From CAVXEH01 sp963805305 (GTDB taxonomy: Bacteria > Chloroflexota > Limnocylindria > QHBO01): DNA of 64,000 nt. Each line of letters begins with the position of its first letter. Position 1 is the first letter of the stretch. Both the position numbers and the translations under genes were made by a program. Positions 57,162 to 64,000 of the stretch are shown here, one piece after another. Location: positions 62,001-126,000 of the forward strand of contig CAWDTM010000007.1 in the NCBI GenBank assembly GCA_963805305.1. The letters run 5' to 3'. Under the pieces are notes generated by a model. That model had not been told where the DNA came from. It saw only the letters and a program-made list of their open reading frames with translations, and did no database searches.

Positions 57162-57761
57162 ATGAAACGTGCAGCCGCCGTCCTGGCCCTGCTCGCCACG
57201 ATCCTCGCCGCCTGCGCGACCGGGTCGACGGCCAGCGACGTGGTCGACGGGACTGCGGCCCGGTCGCCGTCCGCCGCAGCGGGAACGGCCAGTGCCGCCC
57301 CGGCCGACTCGGCAGGCGGTGCCCTGACGAGCGATCCGCTGCATGCGCTCCAGCTCCTCGACGTGACCGATGACCAGATGCTCACGCTCGGGGCGCTCGC
57401 GGCGCAGCGCCCCGTCCTGCTGGAGACCATGGCGATCTGGTGCACGAACTGCCGGATGCAGCAGGACCAGGTCAAGGACGCCCACGCCACGGCGGACTTC
57501 ATCTCCATCTCGCTCGACGTCGACCCCACTGAGCTGCCTGCCGACCTCAAGGAGTACGCAACGCAGCATGGCTACGACTGGCACTTCGCCAAGGCCACCG
57601 CCGCGGTCGCGACCGAGCTGCGCGACCGATTCGGAACGGCCGTGCTCAATCCGCCGTCGACGCCCAAGATCCTCCTTCGTCCGGATGGGAGCATCAGCGC
57701 CCTTGACTTCAACCGGATCTACTCTGCGGACGACCTCGCGGCGCTCGTGAACGCGGGCTGA
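57162..57761 (+). CDS. Thioredoxin-fold lipoprotein with WCTNC motif
   Basis: A 199-residue lipoprotein: signal peptide with lipobox LLATILAACATG, an Ala/Ser linker, then a thioredoxin fold with active site AIWCTNCRMQQ and the cis-Pro region VLNPPSTPKILL. It overlaps the CcdA gene by one base, so it is the probable outside partner of CcdA, receiving electrons from the cytosol. TAGGAT ends 7 bases before the ATG, a leaderless-type start. Confidence 0.88.
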   Translation: MKRAAAVLALLATILAACATGSTASDVVDGTAARSPSAAAGTASAAPADSAGGALTSDPLHALQLLDVTDDQMLTLGALAAQRPVLLETMAIWCTNCRMQQDQVKDAHATADFISISLDVDPTELPADLKEYATQHGYDWHFAKATAAVATELRDRFGTAVLNPPSTPKILLRPDGSISALDFNRIYSADDLAALVNAG

Positions 57762-58465
57762 TGCAGGATCTCCTGTTCGCCTTCGTCGGAGGGCTGGGAG
57801 CCACGGTCACCCCGTGCATCCTGCCGCTCTACCCGGCCTTCCTTGCCTTCATCGTGGGGGGCTCGGGCGCACCCGCCATGGCGCTTGCCGGCGGCGCGAC
57901 CGGGTCTGCGACCCGCCGCCTGCCACCGTCCGCCGCGGCTTTCACGGTCCTTGTCGGCGTCCTGGTGGGGATGGTCGCCATCGGCGCCGTCTTCGCGCTC
58001 CTCTCGGCGAGCCTCAGCCGGTTCATCGGCGTGGTGCTGCCCGTCGCCGACGGCCTGCTCGTCGTGCTGGGGATCCTGCTGGTCGTCGGCCGCAATCCGT
58101 TCGCGCGGATTCCGCAGGTCTCCCCGGCGGGGTTCGGTCGCTTCGGGCCGATCACCGGCGCGTTCCTCTACGGCCTGCTCTTCGCCCCCATCGCGATCCC
58201 CTGCAGCGGGCCGTTCATCGTGGCGATCTTCGCGTACTCGCTTACCGTCGGGGCGGTGGCGCAGCAGCTGGCCTTCTTCGGGGTCTTCGGTCTCGGGTTC
58301 GGGCTGCCGCTCCTCGCCCTTGGCCTGGTGGCGCAGTGGCGCGGGGTGCAGATCACGCGTGCCATCGTTCGCTGGGAGCGCCCCGTTGGCATCGTGCTGG
58401 GCCTGGCGCTTATCGCGGTGGGCACCTGGGACCTCCTGGCGAACGGGGTCGTCACGCTGGGGTGA
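57761..58465 (+). CDS. CcdA-family membrane thiol-disulfide carrier
   Basis: A 234-residue membrane protein with six helices. The two reactive cysteines are in GATVTPCILPLYPAF and APIAIPCSGPFIVAIF, the CcdA/DsbD-beta signature. It moves reducing power across the membrane to the thioredoxin-like lipoprotein encoded just upstream. The trxB gene follows 55 bases later, so the three genes form one thiol-redox relay. Confidence 0.9.
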   Translation: MQDLLFAFVGGLGATVTPCILPLYPAFLAFIVGGSGAPAMALAGGATGSATRRLPPSAAAFTVLVGVLVGMVAIGAVFALLSASLSRFIGVVLPVADGLLVVLGILLVVGRNPFARIPQVSPAGFGRFGPITGAFLYGLLFAPIAIPCSGPFIVAIFAYSLTVGAVAQQLAFFGVFGLGFGLPLLALGLVAQWRGVQITRAIVRWERPVGIVLGLALIAVGTWDLLANGVVTLG

Positions 58466-58520
58466 GGGGGCGCGACGGCCCCCCGGAGCCGTTCGACGAC
58501 TCTGCTACGCTGAGCTCACC

Positions 58521-59519
58521 ATGACCGCAACCATTCCGCCCACCGGGGCGACCCAGACTCCCACCGGCCGTGCGCACCGCAAGGTCCTGATCATCGGTTC
58601 CGGGCCGGCCGGGCTGACGGCAGCCCTGTACGCCGCGCGCGCGAACCTCGAGCCCATCGTGATCGGCGGCTACACGCCCCTCGGCCAGCTGATGATCACC
58701 AGCGACGTCGAGAACTACCCAGGCTTCCCGCACGGCATCCAGGGCCCGGAGCTCATGCAGCTCTTCCGCGAGCAGGCGGAGGGTTTCGGGGCGCAGATCG
58801 TGGAGCGCGACGCCACGAAGGTCGACTTCAGCCAGCGTCCGTTCCATGTCTGGGCCGGCGACGACGAGTACGTTGCCGATGCGGTCATCGTGGCCACCGG
58901 CGCCTCGGCGTTGTGGCTGGGGCTGCCCTCCGAGGAAGCATTCCGCGGGCGCGGCGTCAGCGCCTGCGCGACCTGTGACGGCTTCTTCTTCCGCGACCGC
59001 GAGATCGCGGTGGTGGGTGGGGGCGACACCGCCCTCGAGGAGGCGCTCTTCCTGACCCGTTTCGCGTCGAAGGTCACGATGCTCGTGCGGCGCGACCAGT
59101 TCCGGGGCAGCAAGATCATGCAGGATCGGGTTCTTAACCACCCCAAGGTCGAGGTCCTGTGGAACAAGCAGGTGCTCGAGGTCCAGGGCGAGAACACGGT
59201 AGGCACCCTGCGGCTGAAGGACACCGCCACCGGCGAGGAGTCGGACCTTGGCGTCCAGGGGCTTTTCATCGCCATCGGCTACAAGCCGAACACCGACCTG
59301 TTCATGGGCAAGCTCAAGACCGATGAGCGCGGCTACCTCGAGATCGTGGACGAGACTGGCTCGGGGATCGAGGGGGTCTTCGTGGCCGGCGATGTCCACG
59401 ACCACCGCTACCGCCAGGCGGTGACCGCCGCGGGCGACGGCTGCAAGGCCGCCATCGACGCGGAGCGCTGGCTCGAGTCCGTCGGCGAGGTGACCGCCTC
59501 CACCGCCACGAACTGGTAG
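58521..59519 (+). CDS. trxB: Thioredoxin reductase
   Basis: A 332-residue FAD/NADPH flavoprotein. FAD-binding motif LIIGSGPAGLTAALYAARA, redox site SACATCDGFFF with the CATC pair, NADP-binding IAVVGGGDTALEEALFL, and the C-terminal FAD motif VFVAGDVHDHRYRQAVTAAGDG are present. It is of usual length. It lies after the CcdA gene and is the likely cytosolic electron source for it via thioredoxin, though no trxA is visible. TACGCT ends 9 bases before the ATG. Confidence 0.96.
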   Translation: MTATIPPTGATQTPTGRAHRKVLIIGSGPAGLTAALYAARANLEPIVIGGYTPLGQLMITSDVENYPGFPHGIQGPELMQLFREQAEGFGAQIVERDATKVDFSQRPFHVWAGDDEYVADAVIVATGASALWLGLPSEEAFRGRGVSACATCDGFFFRDREIAVVGGGDTALEEALFLTRFASKVTMLVRRDQFRGSKIMQDRVLNHPKVEVLWNKQVLEVQGENTVGTLRLKDTATGEESDLGVQGLFIAIGYKPNTDLFMGKLKTDERGYLEIVDETGSGIEGVFVAGDVHDHRYRQAVTAAGDGCKAAIDAERWLESVGEVTASTATNW

Positions 59520-59530
59520 CCGCGCGCCGG

Positions 59531-59556
59531 CCCGGATCCTGACCGGCGGATCCGGG
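59531..59556. terminator. Bidirectional hairpin between trxB and DUF1028 gene
   Basis: CCCGGATCC, eight-base loop, then GGATCCGGG form a perfect 9-bp stem in the 40-base gap between two convergent genes. No T-run follows. Confidence 0.6.
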
Positions 59557-59559
59557 AGA

Positions 59560-60453
59560 TCAGTCGCCCAGGAGTGCCTTCGCGACCTCCGGTTCCACGC
59601 GGCCCCCGGCCGCCATGTGCTCCAGCGTCGTGCGCCAGTGCGGATCCGCCGCCATGGCGGCCGCCATCTCGCGTCGGGCGGCTTCCGTCTCGCCGCGGCG
59701 GGCCATCTCGAGGGCGGTCCAGAACGCCAGCTCCCAGAAGTCCGGCGCGCGGCGCCGCGCCTCCGCGTACCGCGCGGCTTCGGGCATCCCGGATTTCGCC
59801 GCGTCTCCCTCCTCGTCGAGGAGCGCCTGGGCCTCCCACAGGTTCACGAGGCGTCGAAGCTCCGGGACCGGGTTGACGTTGTCCTCCACGCGCAGGTCCA
59901 TGGAGACACCCTTCCAGTGCGCTGGCTGCAGCTCCGCGTCGACGACGACGATCGCCGCGCTCTGGCTGCCCCGCACGTCGCCCCCCGCCGCCTCGGCCGC
60001 CTCGAGTGCGCGCAGGAGGCGCTCGGCAAAGGGCAGCTCCTCCGCCAGCGCCGCCCGGTATGCGGGGGCCAGGGCCTGCCAGACCTCGTCACGCTCGAGC
60101 AGGTTGCCGTGGGTCGTGAAGCCGTCGCCGACGATCTGTCCGCAGGCGAGGATGCAGTCCGATCCGGTATGGGCGGCGGAGCGTCCCTGGGCATCCACCA
60201 CGCCGATCTGGCGAATCTCCGGGTGCTCGTCGCCCGCAACGAGCGCAGCGATCACCCGATCGGCGCCCCAGCCCTGGCGAAGCATCTCCAGCGCCACCGG
60301 GCCGAAGCTGACGTTGACGCTTGCCTGGGTCGCGACGGCGCCGACGCCGGCCTCCAGCCACGGCACGATGGGGCCGACGGTATACGCATGGGACTGGACG
60401 GCCACGCCGAAGCGGCCGGTGAACGGGTCACGCGCGACGATGGAGTAGGTCAT
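59560..60453 (-). CDS. DUF1028 (Ntn-hydrolase-like) protein
   Basis: A 297-residue protein of the DUF1028 family, predicted Ntn-type hydrolase: MTYSIVARDPFTGRFGVAVQSHAYTVG opens it and GAVATQASVNVSFGPVALEML, QIGVVDAQGRSAAHTGSDC, GDGFTTHGNLL and GDVRGSQSAAIVVV follow. The last 100 residues form a helical region with a peptidoglycan-binding-like or TPR-like pattern. The function is unknown. TACGCT ends 6 bases upstream; the first four bases overlap the LLM gene behind it. Confidence 0.88.
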   Translation of the reverse strand: MTYSIVARDPFTGRFGVAVQSHAYTVGPIVPWLEAGVGAVATQASVNVSFGPVALEMLRQGWGADRVIAALVAGDEHPEIRQIGVVDAQGRSAAHTGSDCILACGQIVGDGFTTHGNLLERDEVWQALAPAYRAALAEELPFAERLLRALEAAEAAGGDVRGSQSAAIVVVDAELQPAHWKGVSMDLRVEDNVNPVPELRRLVNLWEAQALLDEEGDAAKSGMPEAARYAEARRRAPDFWELAFWTALEMARRGETEAARREMAAAMAADPHWRTTLEHMAAGGRVEPEVAKALLGD

Positions 60454-61259
60454 GCGTGCAGCGTAGCGCGGCCGGGCACCACAGCGGCCCGCGCCACTGC
60501 CAGCCAGCCGTCGAGCGTGTCGGCGACGGGAAGTGCACGGACGACGCACCGGTCGAGGGCCGCTCTGTGCGGAGCCAGGAGGCGGGGGATGGCCGCCGGG
60601 TCATCGGTCGCAACGCCGGGCGTGGGATCCTGCGGCTGCGCTGCGAAGAGGCGTGCGTAGGGGCGGGGCGTGCGACCCGCGTAGCGGGTCTGTTCCGCCA
60701 GCAGGCGCTCCGCGGACCCGTTCCCCACCGCCACGCGGACATACGAGGCCACCGCCGGGAGCTCCCGACCGGCGGCGCGGGCGCCATCGGCGATCCGGTC
60801 GCGAGCCCAGGCGATCCGTCGCGGTGCCGCCCAGTTGAGGAGCACCACGTCCGCGATCTCGCCGCCCAGGGTGCACATCCGCGGACCCAGCGCCGAGATG
60901 GCGATCCGCGTACCGGGAAGCTCCGCGCGAAGCGCCCGCACGCCCTCGCGTACCAGCGACAGCGACGAGCTGCTGCCACTCCCCACCCCCAGCGTCAGCC
61001 GCTCGAGCGGCAGCGCAAGGCCACGTGCCTCGCCGGCGATCTCCTCCGGCGACCGGTCACTCAGCGGCGCGACCCCCAGGCAAATCTCGAGCGTCGGGGC
61101 GCGCGCCACGATGGCGGCGAGCGTCGCGAGCCCGGATCGCCGGACATTGTCATTGGCCCAGACCGCTGCGTAGCCCAGTGCGGCGAGGGCCGGTCCCAGG
61201 TCCGCAAGCCACGGCCGCTCCCCGGCCGTGAGCCCGAACTCGAGCCTCCCGGTGGTCAT
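60450..61259 (-). CDS. LLM-class flavin/F420-dependent oxidoreductase
   Basis: A 269-residue luciferase-like oxidoreductase: LEFGLTAGERPWLADLGPALAALGYAAVWANDN, APTLEICLGVAPLSDR, LPLERLTLGVGSGSS, RIAISALGPRMCTLGGEIADVVLLNWAAP. Its closest relatives use F420 or FMN. It overlaps the DUF1028 gene by four bases, so they are co-transcribed. The substrate is unknown. Confidence 0.85.
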   Translation of the reverse strand: MTTGRLEFGLTAGERPWLADLGPALAALGYAAVWANDNVRRSGLATLAAIVARAPTLEICLGVAPLSDRSPEEIAGEARGLALPLERLTLGVGSGSSSSLSLVREGVRALRAELPGTRIAISALGPRMCTLGGEIADVVLLNWAAPRRIAWARDRIADGARAAGRELPAVASYVRVAVGNGSAERLLAEQTRYAGRTPRPYARLFAAQPQDPTPGVATDDPAAIPRLLAPHRAALDRCVVRALPVADTLDGWLAVARAAVVPGRATLHA

Positions 61260-61369
61260 GCCGATAGCGTCGCACAATGGGGCGTGACCCGCCGCGTACA
61301 CTCAAGGCACGGTCGTCCCACGCGGCTCCGCAGTCGCGGAAGGCGGACGACTCCGAGCGGAGGTGCAGT

Positions 61370-61762
61370 GTGCGTGCTTTCATCGTCGACATGGACAACG
61401 TCCCCGGCAGCCTCGCGAGCCTGGCCGCGGCCATCGCCGCCGAGGATGCCAACATCACCGGCGTGGCCGCTGTCGCGTCGGGCGGCTCGGGCATGGTGGG
61501 AATCCTGAGCGATGACGAGGCGGGGACCCGCCGCGCCCTGGACGGCGAGTCGTTCCGCTACCACGACGTCGCGGTGGTCACGGCGCTCCTCGAGCACCGT
61601 CCCGGAACCCTGGCCGCTGCAGCGAAGCGCCTCGCGGATGCGGGGGTCAACGTGGAATTCGTCACGCCGGTCGGGATGAGCGGCAGCCGCCTCAGCGTGG
61701 CCTTCGGGGTGGCCGATGCGGGCGCGGCGCGCGCCGCGCTGGGAGACCTTGCGGAGGGCTGA
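61370..61762 (+). CDS. Double ACT-domain protein
   Basis: A 130-residue protein with two ACT domains in tandem: FIVDMDNVPGSLASLAAAIAAEDANITGVAAV and VVTALLEHRPGTLAAAAKRLADAGVNVEFVTPV. Such proteins sense amino acids. The GTG start is fixed by GGAGG six bases upstream and by the ACT fold starting at once. No enzyme domain is present, so it is a stand-alone sensor or regulator of unknown target. Confidence 0.8.
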   Translation: MRAFIVDMDNVPGSLASLAAAIAAEDANITGVAAVASGGSGMVGILSDDEAGTRRALDGESFRYHDVAVVTALLEHRPGTLAAAAKRLADAGVNVEFVTPVGMSGSRLSVAFGVADAGAARAALGDLAEG

Positions 61763-61767
61763 CCCTG

Positions 61768-62523
61768 CTACACGTCGCGGCGGGGAATGGCCGCGCGACC
61801 GACGTCGGGCATGTCGGTGACGAACGCCCAGAGCCCTCCCGCCGCGAGCTGCTGCATGCGCTGGGCGTCGTTGACGACGTAGCAGCCCAGGCGCCGCCCG
61901 TAGGCGTTGGCCTGCGCGATGAGCGGCGTCGGGTCAAGGCCGAGGTCGCCGTCCCAGGGATAGACGCCCAGGTGCCCGCGCTCGACGGCCCAGGTGAGGC
62001 CGCGCTCCGGCTTGTCGAACGGCACCAGGAGCAGACCGGTCTGCAGCTCGGCGTCGAGCGCCTTGGCCTCCTCGATGGACGCCTCGTCGAAGCTGATGAC
62101 GCTGACCGCGTCCGCGCTCCGCACCCGGGAACCGCGCAGGGCGGCAATGGTGGCCTCCACGGCCGCGCGCGCCTTGACCTCGATGACCAGCCCGACACCG
62201 TCCGGGATCCAGTCGAGCACCTCCGCGAGGGTCGGCACGGTCAGCCCCTGGCCGGCGAACGGGTGCGACCCGTCCTCGGCGGCGAAGCCGGCGCCGGCAT
62301 CGGCCTGGCGGATCTCGTTCATGGTGAGCGCAGCGACTGCCCCGGTGCGGTCGGTCGTACGGTCCAGCGTCTCGTCGTGGATGACCGCCAGATCGCCGTC
62401 AGCGGTGAGGTGTACGTCAAGCTCGATGGCGTCGACGTCATGCTCCACGGCCAGCTCGTAGGACGGGAACGTGTTCTCGGGTCGATAGGCACAGGCGCCC
62501 CGGTGACCGACCACCAGCGTCAC
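61768..62523 (-). CDS. Glycerophosphodiester phosphodiesterase
   Basis: A 251-residue GDPD enzyme (UgpQ-like) that hydrolyses glycerophosphodiesters to glycerol-3-phosphate and an alcohol. Catalytic blocks are GHRGACAYRPENTFPSYELA, DAIELDVHLTADGDLAVIHDETLDRTTD and GLVIEVKAR. No signal peptide is seen, so it is cytosolic. GTG overlaps the stop of the upstream MFS gene. Confidence 0.93.
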   Translation of the reverse strand: MTLVVGHRGACAYRPENTFPSYELAVEHDVDAIELDVHLTADGDLAVIHDETLDRTTDRTGAVAALTMNEIRQADAGAGFAAEDGSHPFAGQGLTVPTLAEVLDWIPDGVGLVIEVKARAAVEATIAALRGSRVRSADAVSVISFDEASIEEAKALDAELQTGLLLVPFDKPERGLTWAVERGHLGVYPWDGDLGLDPTPLIAQANAYGRRLGCYVVNDAQRMQQLAAGGLWAFVTDMPDVGRAAIPRRDV

Positions 62524-63872
62524 AGCGGGCGCTCCCCGGGGGGGACGATGGCGGGCTCCGTGGCCTCGGCCGCTTCGGCGGCATCGGGGTCGACCTCGAC
62601 GCTTCCCTCGGGCACGGAACGCACGATCCAGGCGCCGATCAGGAGCAGGACCAGCAGGCTGCCGATCGCCAGCTGATAGACGCCGTGGCCGAGCACGCCG
62701 AGCAGGGTTCCCACGATCAGACCGTACACCAGGGGACCGATGACCGCGCTGAACTTGCCCGCGAGGCCGTACAGGCCGAGCATCTCACCCACCTGGGCGG
62801 GCGGCGCCAGCCGCAGCAGGAGCAGCCGGTCGGTGACGCCGACGCCGCCGAGACCCGCGCCGAGCAGCGCCCCGGCGAAGAGGAACGGGATTCTCGAGAG
62901 GGTGATCGTGATGAGCACCAGGCCGATCCCCCAGGTCGCAAGCACGAACATGAGCGTGCGCTTGGGGCCGATGCGGTCGTTGAGCACGCCCCACCCGAAC
63001 GAGGCGATCACCGCGATGATCGTCAGCAGCAGGATGACGACCAGTGCTTCGCCGCTCTTGAAGCCCACTGCCTCCGTGGCGAAGACGCTCATCACCGCGA
63101 TGGCCGTGTTCACCGGGTCCGAGTAGAAGAACCGTCCGACCACGAAGCGCAGCAGCCCCGGGACCTCGCGAGCGTGACGGATCGTCTCGGCCAGCTGGCT
63201 CCACGACTGCATTGCCTCGCGGGCGCGGAAGCGACCGCTGCCCGATGAGCGGTCCGGGACGCGGACGAAGATGGGGATGGCGAACAGGGTGAAGAGCGAG
63301 GCGACGAGGAGGAAGGTGGCCGCCGTCGGGTCCCCGTCTGCGCTCGTCCCGAAGCGGGTGAGCAGGATCCCCGAGACGATGGTCCCCAGGTACCCGAGTG
63401 CGACGCCCACGCCCGACAGCCGGCCACGCATCCCGCTGCGGGCGACGTCGGGGAGCATGGCGTCGTAGTAGATGAGCGCCGCCTGGTACGCGAAGTTCGC
63501 GATGCCGAAGAAGAGCAGGCCCACGTAGATCCCGGCGACGGCGATCAGGGCCGTCGCCACGATGCACAGCGCGGTGAAGATGAAGAGGTAGACCTTGCGC
63601 CCGCCGGTCCGATCGCTCATGGCCCCGAGGACGGGCGAGACGGCGGCGTTCACCGCGACCGAGGCGCTGACCGTGACCGTGAACCACAGCTGGCCCTGCG
63701 CCTCGCCCAGGAAATGGACCGCCCACAGGCCCATCGCGAAGCTGACGATCGCGAAGCTGTAGATCGTGTTCGCGAAGTCGTAGAGGGCCCAGGCCAGGCC
63801 CTCGACCGAGCTCCCGGAGCGCGTGAGGCTGCCGAGCCCGCGCCACCAGCCGGCGGGGGCGAGCGAGATCAT
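62520..63872 (-). CDS. MFS transporter of the UMF1/Atg22-like family
   Basis: A 450-residue transporter with 12 helices of the UMF1 type (vacuole-effluxer Atg22-like): WALYDFANTIYSFAIVSFAMG in helix 1, SPVLGAMSDRTGGRKVYLFIF in the loop after helix 2, and FAYQAALIYYDAMLPDVARSGMRGRLSGVGVALGYLG. These export unknown solutes, perhaps amino acids. It overlaps the GDPD gene by four bases, suggesting linked lipid-headgroup or glycerol phosphate handling. The start ATG has no clear Shine-Dalgarno. Confidence 0.9.
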   Translation of the reverse strand: MISLAPAGWWRGLGSLTRSGSSVEGLAWALYDFANTIYSFAIVSFAMGLWAVHFLGEAQGQLWFTVTVSASVAVNAAVSPVLGAMSDRTGGRKVYLFIFTALCIVATALIAVAGIYVGLLFFGIANFAYQAALIYYDAMLPDVARSGMRGRLSGVGVALGYLGTIVSGILLTRFGTSADGDPTAATFLLVASLFTLFAIPIFVRVPDRSSGSGRFRAREAMQSWSQLAETIRHAREVPGLLRFVVGRFFYSDPVNTAIAVMSVFATEAVGFKSGEALVVILLLTIIAVIASFGWGVLNDRIGPKRTLMFVLATWGIGLVLITITLSRIPFLFAGALLGAGLGGVGVTDRLLLLRLAPPAQVGEMLGLYGLAGKFSAVIGPLVYGLIVGTLLGVLGHGVYQLAIGSLLVLLLIGAWIVRSVPEGSVEVDPDAAEAAEATEPAIVPPGERPL

Positions 63873-63932
63873 CGCATCGGGTCGTCGCGGATCACGCCGC
63901 GGATCATAGCGAGCGGGCGATCCCCCGGAGGG

Positions 63933-64000
63933 TCAGCCGCGGCGCAGAGACGCTCCCAGGACCGTGGCGATCGCGCGGCCCACCGCGTCGCCGTCGAAGA
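63933..64000 (-). CDS. C-terminal fragment of an unidentified protein, cut by the window edge
   Basis: The last 22 codons of a reading frame that enters from the right edge, ending FDGDAVGRAIATVLGASLRRG then stop. The tail (DGDAVGRAIATVLG) looks like the C-terminal helix of a glycosyltransferase or sugar epimerase, but the fragment is too short to identify. Confidence 0.35.
   Translation of the reverse strand, partial: FDGDAVGRAIATVLGASLRRG

Noticed and set aside
1..64000. tRNA, rRNA, CRISPR, prophage, transposase or integrase genes
   Set aside because: No T-loop GTTCGANNC with a paired acceptor stem, no regular short repeats and no transposase or integrase motif were found by eye. A tRNAscan or Infernal run would be decisive.

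Overview
The window is a GC-rich, densely packed bacterial chromosome segment with about 66 protein genes. No tRNA, rRNA, CRISPR array, insertion sequence or phage gene was recognised. The gene set fits a free-living, aerobic, Gram-positive-like or monoderm soil or freshwater bacterium, most likely a Chloroflexota member of the Limnocylindria/Ellin6529 type. This is an inference from several features: a fused CtaA-CtaB heme A/heme O synthase, F420-type (LLM) flavoenzymes, a MenA-like prenyltransferase, a group 3b [NiFe] hydrogenase next to an aa3 oxidase, secreted lipoproteins, and many genes without a Shine-Dalgarno sequence. Actinobacteriota cannot be excluded without 16S rRNA or marker genes. 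No gap between genes exceeds about 300 bases; the largest (9629-9875, 13840-14042, 48170-48357) hold no recognisable gene.

Layout. 0-4 kb: a small membrane protein, a Tat/lipoprotein-type GH3 hydrolase with an overlapping phosphoesterase, and a P1-family peptidase. 3.9-6.3 kb: pantothenate operon (DUF2520 dehydrogenase, panC, panB). 6.4-14.3 kb: zinc-ribbon membrane protein, Ca2+/H+ exchanger, CrtI-like oxidoreductase, a UBP zinc finger paired with a PDZ protease, HxlR regulator, adenylate cyclase, VanY-type carboxypeptidase and a four-Cys mini-protein. 14.4-17.4 kb: an ArsR-SRPBCC fusion with an operator palindrome in its promoter, and a nickel/cobalt permease divergent from a Fur-family regulator across a 22-bp palindrome. 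17.5-22 kb: two tandem secreted lamin-tail proteins, one carrying a nuclease domain but broken by two frameshifts. 22-29 kb: an ABC-2 exporter operon, an LLM oxidoreductase fused to a UbiA/MenA prenyltransferase, a CPBP protease and CorA. 29-39.8 kb: unknown membrane protein with a small PLL-type lectin, tryptophanase, SppA-like protease, an MFS-CNBD fusion, a DHA2 drug exporter, Eis-like acetyltransferase and a MOSC protein.

39.8-54.7 kb is the respiratory core. It holds the fused heme A/O synthase, CtaG, a CNBD protein followed by a fused HydB-HydG subunit, the small and large hydrogenase subunits, a maturation protease and HypC, then coxBAC with accessory membrane proteins and a TlpA thioredoxin, then a second ABC-2 exporter. 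The oxidase needs heme A (CtaAB) and copper assembly (CtaG, TlpA). The hydrogenase needs nickel, which the 16-17 kb NiCoT/Fur pair may supply and control.

54.8-64 kb: a lipoprotein, ispG, a single-domain receiver, a thiol relay (thioredoxin-like lipoprotein, CcdA, TrxB), DUF1028 and F420-type LLM genes, an ACT protein, GDPD, an Atg22-like MFS protein and the C-terminal tail of an unidentified gene at the right edge.

A window-wide pattern stands out. Many first genes of transcription units have a TAnnnT hexamer ending 6-9 bases before the start codon and no Shine-Dalgarno sequence, as expected for leaderless mRNAs. Downstream genes use Shine-Dalgarno sequences or overlapping stop/start codons.
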